From assembly GCF_005049105.1 (NCBI RefSeq), contig NZ_SUKA01000005.1, positions 221,843 to 285,842 on the forward strand: a stretch of DNA of 64,000 nt, read 5' to 3'. Below, piece by piece: positions 60,955-64,000 of this stretch. Position 1 is the stretch's first letter. The number at the start of each line of letters is the position of its first letter. A model generated the notes under the pieces. The model was not told the DNA's origin, made no database searches, and saw nothing but the letters and a program-made list of their open reading frames with translations. This stretch comes from Sphingobacterium alkalisoli. Lineage in GTDB: Bacteria; Bacteroidota; Bacteroidia; Sphingobacteriales; Sphingobacteriaceae. The translations under genes were made by a program, and so were the position numbers.

Positions 60955-63900
60955 TGACTATGGGGTATGTAGAGTTACAGGTAACCACCAATTTCAGTTT
61001 TCTTCGTGGTGCTTCCCATCCGGAGGAATTGGTGGAACAGGCTGCACAGCTCGGATATAAAGCATTGGCAGTGACCGACCGGAATAGTATGGCGGGGATC
61101 GTGCGGGCTCATGTCGCTACACGTAAGCAGGAGATACGTCTTATTCCGGCTTGTCGGCTTGATTTGTTGGATGGACCTAGTTTATTGGCTTACCCCACAG
61201 ATCTAGCGGCATATGGACGGCTTTCAACCTTGCTCACTACTGGTAATCTGCGTGCTGAGAAGGGAAAATGTTACCTCTATAAGGCCGATGTATATGCCCA
61301 TAGTCAAGGTATCAAATTCATCGCGCTGCCACCTGATCAGCTTACTCCCTCATTTGAACTTGAGCCCGAATTTGTCCAGCATATGGAAGAATACCGGGGT
61401 GCGCTTCAGCATCAGTACTATCTGGGTGCGTCACGTACTTACCGCGGAGATGATGCCAAAAAACTGTTTCGGATCAATCAACTGGGGCAACGGCTTCACA
61501 CCCCCATGGTGGCATTGGGGGATATACATTATCATGAACCATCGCGCCGCGAATTGCAGGATATCCTGACCTGCATACGGGAAAAATGTACGATTCATCA
61601 TGCCGGGTTTCGTTTGCATCCCAATGCCGAACGTTACCTGAAACCCAAGGAAGAAATGGAGCGTCTGTTTCGGGCTTATCCCGATGCTATCGCGCGTACC
61701 ACAGAAATAGCAGATGCCTGTAGTTTTTCGCTGGATCAACTGAAGTATGTGTATCCCGAAGAATTGACGACAGATGGACGTACACCACAAGAAGAACTGA
61801 ATCAATTGACTTGGGAAGGGGCTGCTACTCGATTTGGAGGTGATATTCCTTCGAGGATAAAAGAAACCATTGAGATGGAGCTTGATTTTATTGCACGAAA
61901 GAACTATGCTTCTTATTTCCTAACGGTATATGATTATGTACGATTTGCCCGCGAACGCGGTATCCTCTGTCAGGGACGTGGTTCGGCAGCCAATTCTACG
62001 ATCTGTTACTGTTTGGGGATCACCTCAGTCAATCCTATAAAAATCAATCTGCTATTTGCCCGTTTCATGTCGGATGCCAGAGATGAACCACCGGATATCG
62101 ACGTGGATTTTGAACACGAGCGACGGGAAGAGGTGATCCAGTACATCTATGAAAAATATGGACGTGACCGCGCAGCAATTGTGGCGACCGTAACCCAAGA
62201 GCGTTCCAAAGGAGCGATACGTGATGTGGGTAAAGCGATGGGGCTATCTATGGACGCGCTTGGCCGCCTTTCCAATGCCATAGGCTCCCATTGGGATACA
62301 ACACTCGAGATGGAGCACTTTGTCGAGCAGGGATTCAACCCGGCCGATCCCCATTTTCGTAAAATACTGGAGCTATCGGAACAACTTATGGGCTTTCCCA
62401 GGCAGCTGGGACAACATACGGGCGGATTTGTCATTACGCAGGGAAAGTTGCACGAACTCTGTCCGATTATCCCGGCCCGTATGGAAGGACGTACGAATCT
62501 GGAATGGAACAAAGATGACCTGGAGGCATTGGGTTTTCTGAAAGTGGATGTATTAGGGTTAGGTATGCTGACCTGTATCCGTAAGGCTTTTGATCTGGCC
62601 AAACAGCATTATGGAGAAAATTTTACCCTGGCCAATATCCCGCAGGATGACACTAAGGTATACGACATGATTAGCCATGCAGACACACTGGGGGTATTCC
62701 AGATCGAGAGTCGTGCGCAGATGTCTATGTTGCCACGCCTGCGGCCTAAAGAGTTTTACGATTTGGTTATCGAGGTGGCTATTGTACGGCCGGGACCCAT
62801 ACAGGGTGATATGGTGCATCCGTACCTGCGTCGGCGTAATAAAGAAGAACTTGTAGATTATCCTTCCGAAGAAATCAAACATATCCTGAAGCGTACGTTA
62901 GGTGTGCCGTTGTTTCAGGAGCAGGCCATGGAGATTGCTATCGTGGCTGCGGGATTTACACCGGCAGAGGCAGACGAGCTGCGGCGGAGCATGGCTACCT
63001 TCAAGGCCAAAGGGGAGGTGAGCCGTTTTCATCGGAAGATGGTGGATGGGATGGTCGGTAAAGGGTATTCCGAAGATTTTGCCAACCGCGTTTTTCGACA
63101 GCTGGAAGGATTTGGTAGTTACGGTTTTCCCGAAAGTCATGCGGCCTCTTTTGCCTTATTGGTATATGTATCCAGTTGGATCAAATACCATTATCCCGAT
63201 ATCTTTGCTGCTTCCCTGTTAAATAGCCAGCCTATGGGTTTCTACCAACCTGCACAGCTGGTAAGCGATGCCCGCAGGCATGGGATTACGGTATTGCCTA
63301 TAGATGTCAATCACTCCCACTGGGACAATACGTTAGAAGGTAAATTTGGCATAAAGTACCATGCTTTGCGCCTTGGTTTTAGGCAGGTCAAGGGGCTTTC
63401 AGAAGAGGATGTGCAATTGTTGATTGCACATCGTGGGGCGGGTTACCGTACGGTGGAAGCTTTAGCTTCTATTGTAGCGATAGCGGCCATGGAAAGACTG
63501 GCCGATGCAGATAGCTTTCGTTCATTGGGTTTAGACCGAAGACAGGCCTTATGGGAGGTATCCGCACTAAAGGATAGACCAATAGCGCTTTTTGAGGGAC
63601 AACCTTCAGAAAGCACGAAAGAAGGACAGATCGTACTACCGCTGATGACAGCCAGTGAGCATGTGGTACAGGATTACGCCACAACGTCGCTCTCGATCAA
63701 AGCGCATCCCGTTAGTTTTTTGCGGCAGCAGCTTGATCTTTTACATGTCGTGCCAACAGAAAAATTAAAAGTTGTAAAGAATGGCATGCCTGTAAAAGTC
63801 TGTGGAATAATCACGGTACGACAGCGCCCCGGCACAGCCAAAGGGGTATTATTTGTAACGATAGAAGACGAAACAGGATTTGCCAACCTCGTGCTATGGG

Positions 63901-64000
63901 GTAAGGTGTTTGAGAAATACCGACGTGAAATATTACAGGCCAAACTCTTTATGGTGGATGGCAAGATTCAGGTAGAAGGAGAAGTCATTCATGTAATCGC
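60954..64000 (+). CDS. dnaE2: Error-prone DNA polymerase DnaE2, 3' end cut by the window
   Basis: At least 1,015 residues are encoded and the frame is still open at the window end; DnaE2 is usually about 1,050-1,080 residues. The N-terminal PHP domain begins VTTNFSFLRGASHPEELVEQ, the polymerase core has PDIDVDFEHERR (catalytic Asp pair) and GRGSAANSTICYCLGI, and an OB-fold (GVLFVTIEDETGFANLVLWG) is near the end. It performs translesion synthesis together with ImuA and ImuB. Starts on the last base of the imuB stop; no internal stop was found in the parts I translated. Confidence 0.93.
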   Translation, partial: MTMGYVELQVTTNFSFLRGASHPEELVEQAAQLGYKALAVTDRNSMAGIVRAHVATRKQEIRLIPACRLDLLDGPSLLAYPTDLAAYGRLSTLLTTGNLRAEKGKCYLYKADVYAHSQGIKFIALPPDQLTPSFELEPEFVQHMEEYRGALQHQYYLGASRTYRGDDAKKLFRINQLGQRLHTPMVALGDIHYHEPSRRELQDILTCIREKCTIHHAGFRLHPNAERYLKPKEEMERLFRAYPDAIARTTEIADACSFSLDQLKYVYPEELTTDGRTPQEELNQLTWEGAATRFGGDIPSRIKETIEMELDFIARKNYASYFLTVYDYVRFARERGILCQGRGSAANSTICYCLGITSVNPIKINLLFARFMSDARDEPPDIDVDFEHERREEVIQYIYEKYGRDRAAIVATVTQERSKGAIRDVGKAMGLSMDALGRLSNAIGSHWDTTLEMEHFVEQGFNPADPHFRKILELSEQLMGFPRQLGQHTGGFVITQGKLHELCPIIPARMEGRTNLEWNKDDLEALGFLKVDVLGLGMLTCIRKAFDLAKQHYGENFTLANIPQDDTKVYDMISHADTLGVFQIESRAQMSMLPRLRPKEFYDLVIEVAIVRPGPIQGDMVHPYLRRRNKEELVDYPSEEIKHILKRTLGVPLFQEQAMEIAIVAAGFTPAEADELRRSMATFKAKGEVSRFHRKMVDGMVGKGYSEDFANRVFRQLEGFGSYGFPESHAASFALLVYVSSWIKYHYPDIFAASLLNSQPMGFYQPAQLVSDARRHGITVLPIDVNHSHWDNTLEGKFGIKYHALRLGFRQVKGLSEEDVQLLIAHRGAGYRTVEALASIVAIAAMERLADADSFRSLGLDRRQALWEVSALKDRPIALFEGQPSESTKEGQIVLPLMTASEHVVQDYATTSLSIKAHPVSFLRQQLDLLHVVPTEKLKVVKNGMPVKVCGIITVRQRPGTAKGVLFVTIEDETGFANLVLWGKVFEKYRREILQAKLFMVDGKIQVEGEVIHVI

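Noticed and set aside
1..64000. tRNA, rRNA, insertion sequences or prophage genes
   Set aside because: None recognised on reading both strands; a tRNAscan or IS search could still find something missed by eye.

Overview
The window looks like a chromosomal segment of a Bacteroidota bacterium, most likely of the Sphingobacteriaceae (Sphingobacterium/Olivibacter/Pedobacter type). The signs are promoters with the Bacteroidota -7 element TAnnTTTG, few Shine-Dalgarno sequences, the run ftsX-DUF3098-uppP-truB-ribF, a bacillithiol gene (bshB1), HmuY-type lipoproteins next to a TonB-dependent receptor, and an imuA-imuB-dnaE2 cassette. No rRNA, tRNA, insertion sequence or CRISPR array was seen. The assignment is by recognition of protein families, not by database search.

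Positions 1-22,956 are mainly core genome. In order: a DUF4294 protein, an atypical glutathione peroxidase and bshB1; a minus-strand operon (ftsX, DUF3098, uppP, truB, ribF); leuS; a secreted basic protein; a NUDIX hydrolase divergent from pyrE; a DnaQ-like exonuclease and trxB, each near a strong palindromic terminator; a secreted metallophosphoesterase; a sulfur-transport operon (two YeeE/YedE-type proteins and a TauE-type protein) behind a 14-bp palindrome; YceI; mnmE; a ZIP transporter; a YegP-like protein; and a Gfo/Idh/MocA oxidoreductase. A 700-bp AT-rich gap with two hairpins follows.

Positions 23,659-32,740 form a nitrate-assimilation and molybdenum-cofactor operon: a MoaC-MoaB fusion, MoeA, a NarK-type transporter, a nitrate reductase fused to an FAD/NAD(P)H and [2Fe-2S] reductase module, a sulfite/nitrite-reductase-like protein that lacks the siroheme cysteines but ends in a rubredoxin, and MobA. 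No nitrite reductase is encoded here. Three genes of this cluster have good Shine-Dalgarno sequences, which is unusual for the phylum.

Positions 32,927-44,130 are accessory: heme oxygenase, a secreted DUF4965/DUF1793 protein, a collagen-like lipoprotein, a zinc metalloprotease, a GH3-like protein, a DUF6807 (PmoA-like) protein, a VOC protein, a cold-shock protein, two tiny ORFs, a gene remnant, and a strictly 21-bp-periodic degenerate array of 25 units (43,604-44,127).

Positions 44,235-57,789 are a heme-acquisition island. The minus strand carries a TonB-dependent receptor, three HmuY-like lipoproteins, two further lipoproteins and an S41 protease lipoprotein. The divergent plus-strand operon carries a periplasmic binding protein, a permease, an ABC ATPase fused to a HemS-like domain, a Fur-like protein reduced to its DNA-binding domain, and an AraC regulator. 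Fur-box-like dyads precede two minus-strand genes and also the distant heme oxygenase. The window ends with a damage-inducible mutagenesis cassette: an S24 (LexA-like) repressor divergent from imuA, imuB and dnaE2 (cut by the window end), with a perfect palindromic operator between them.
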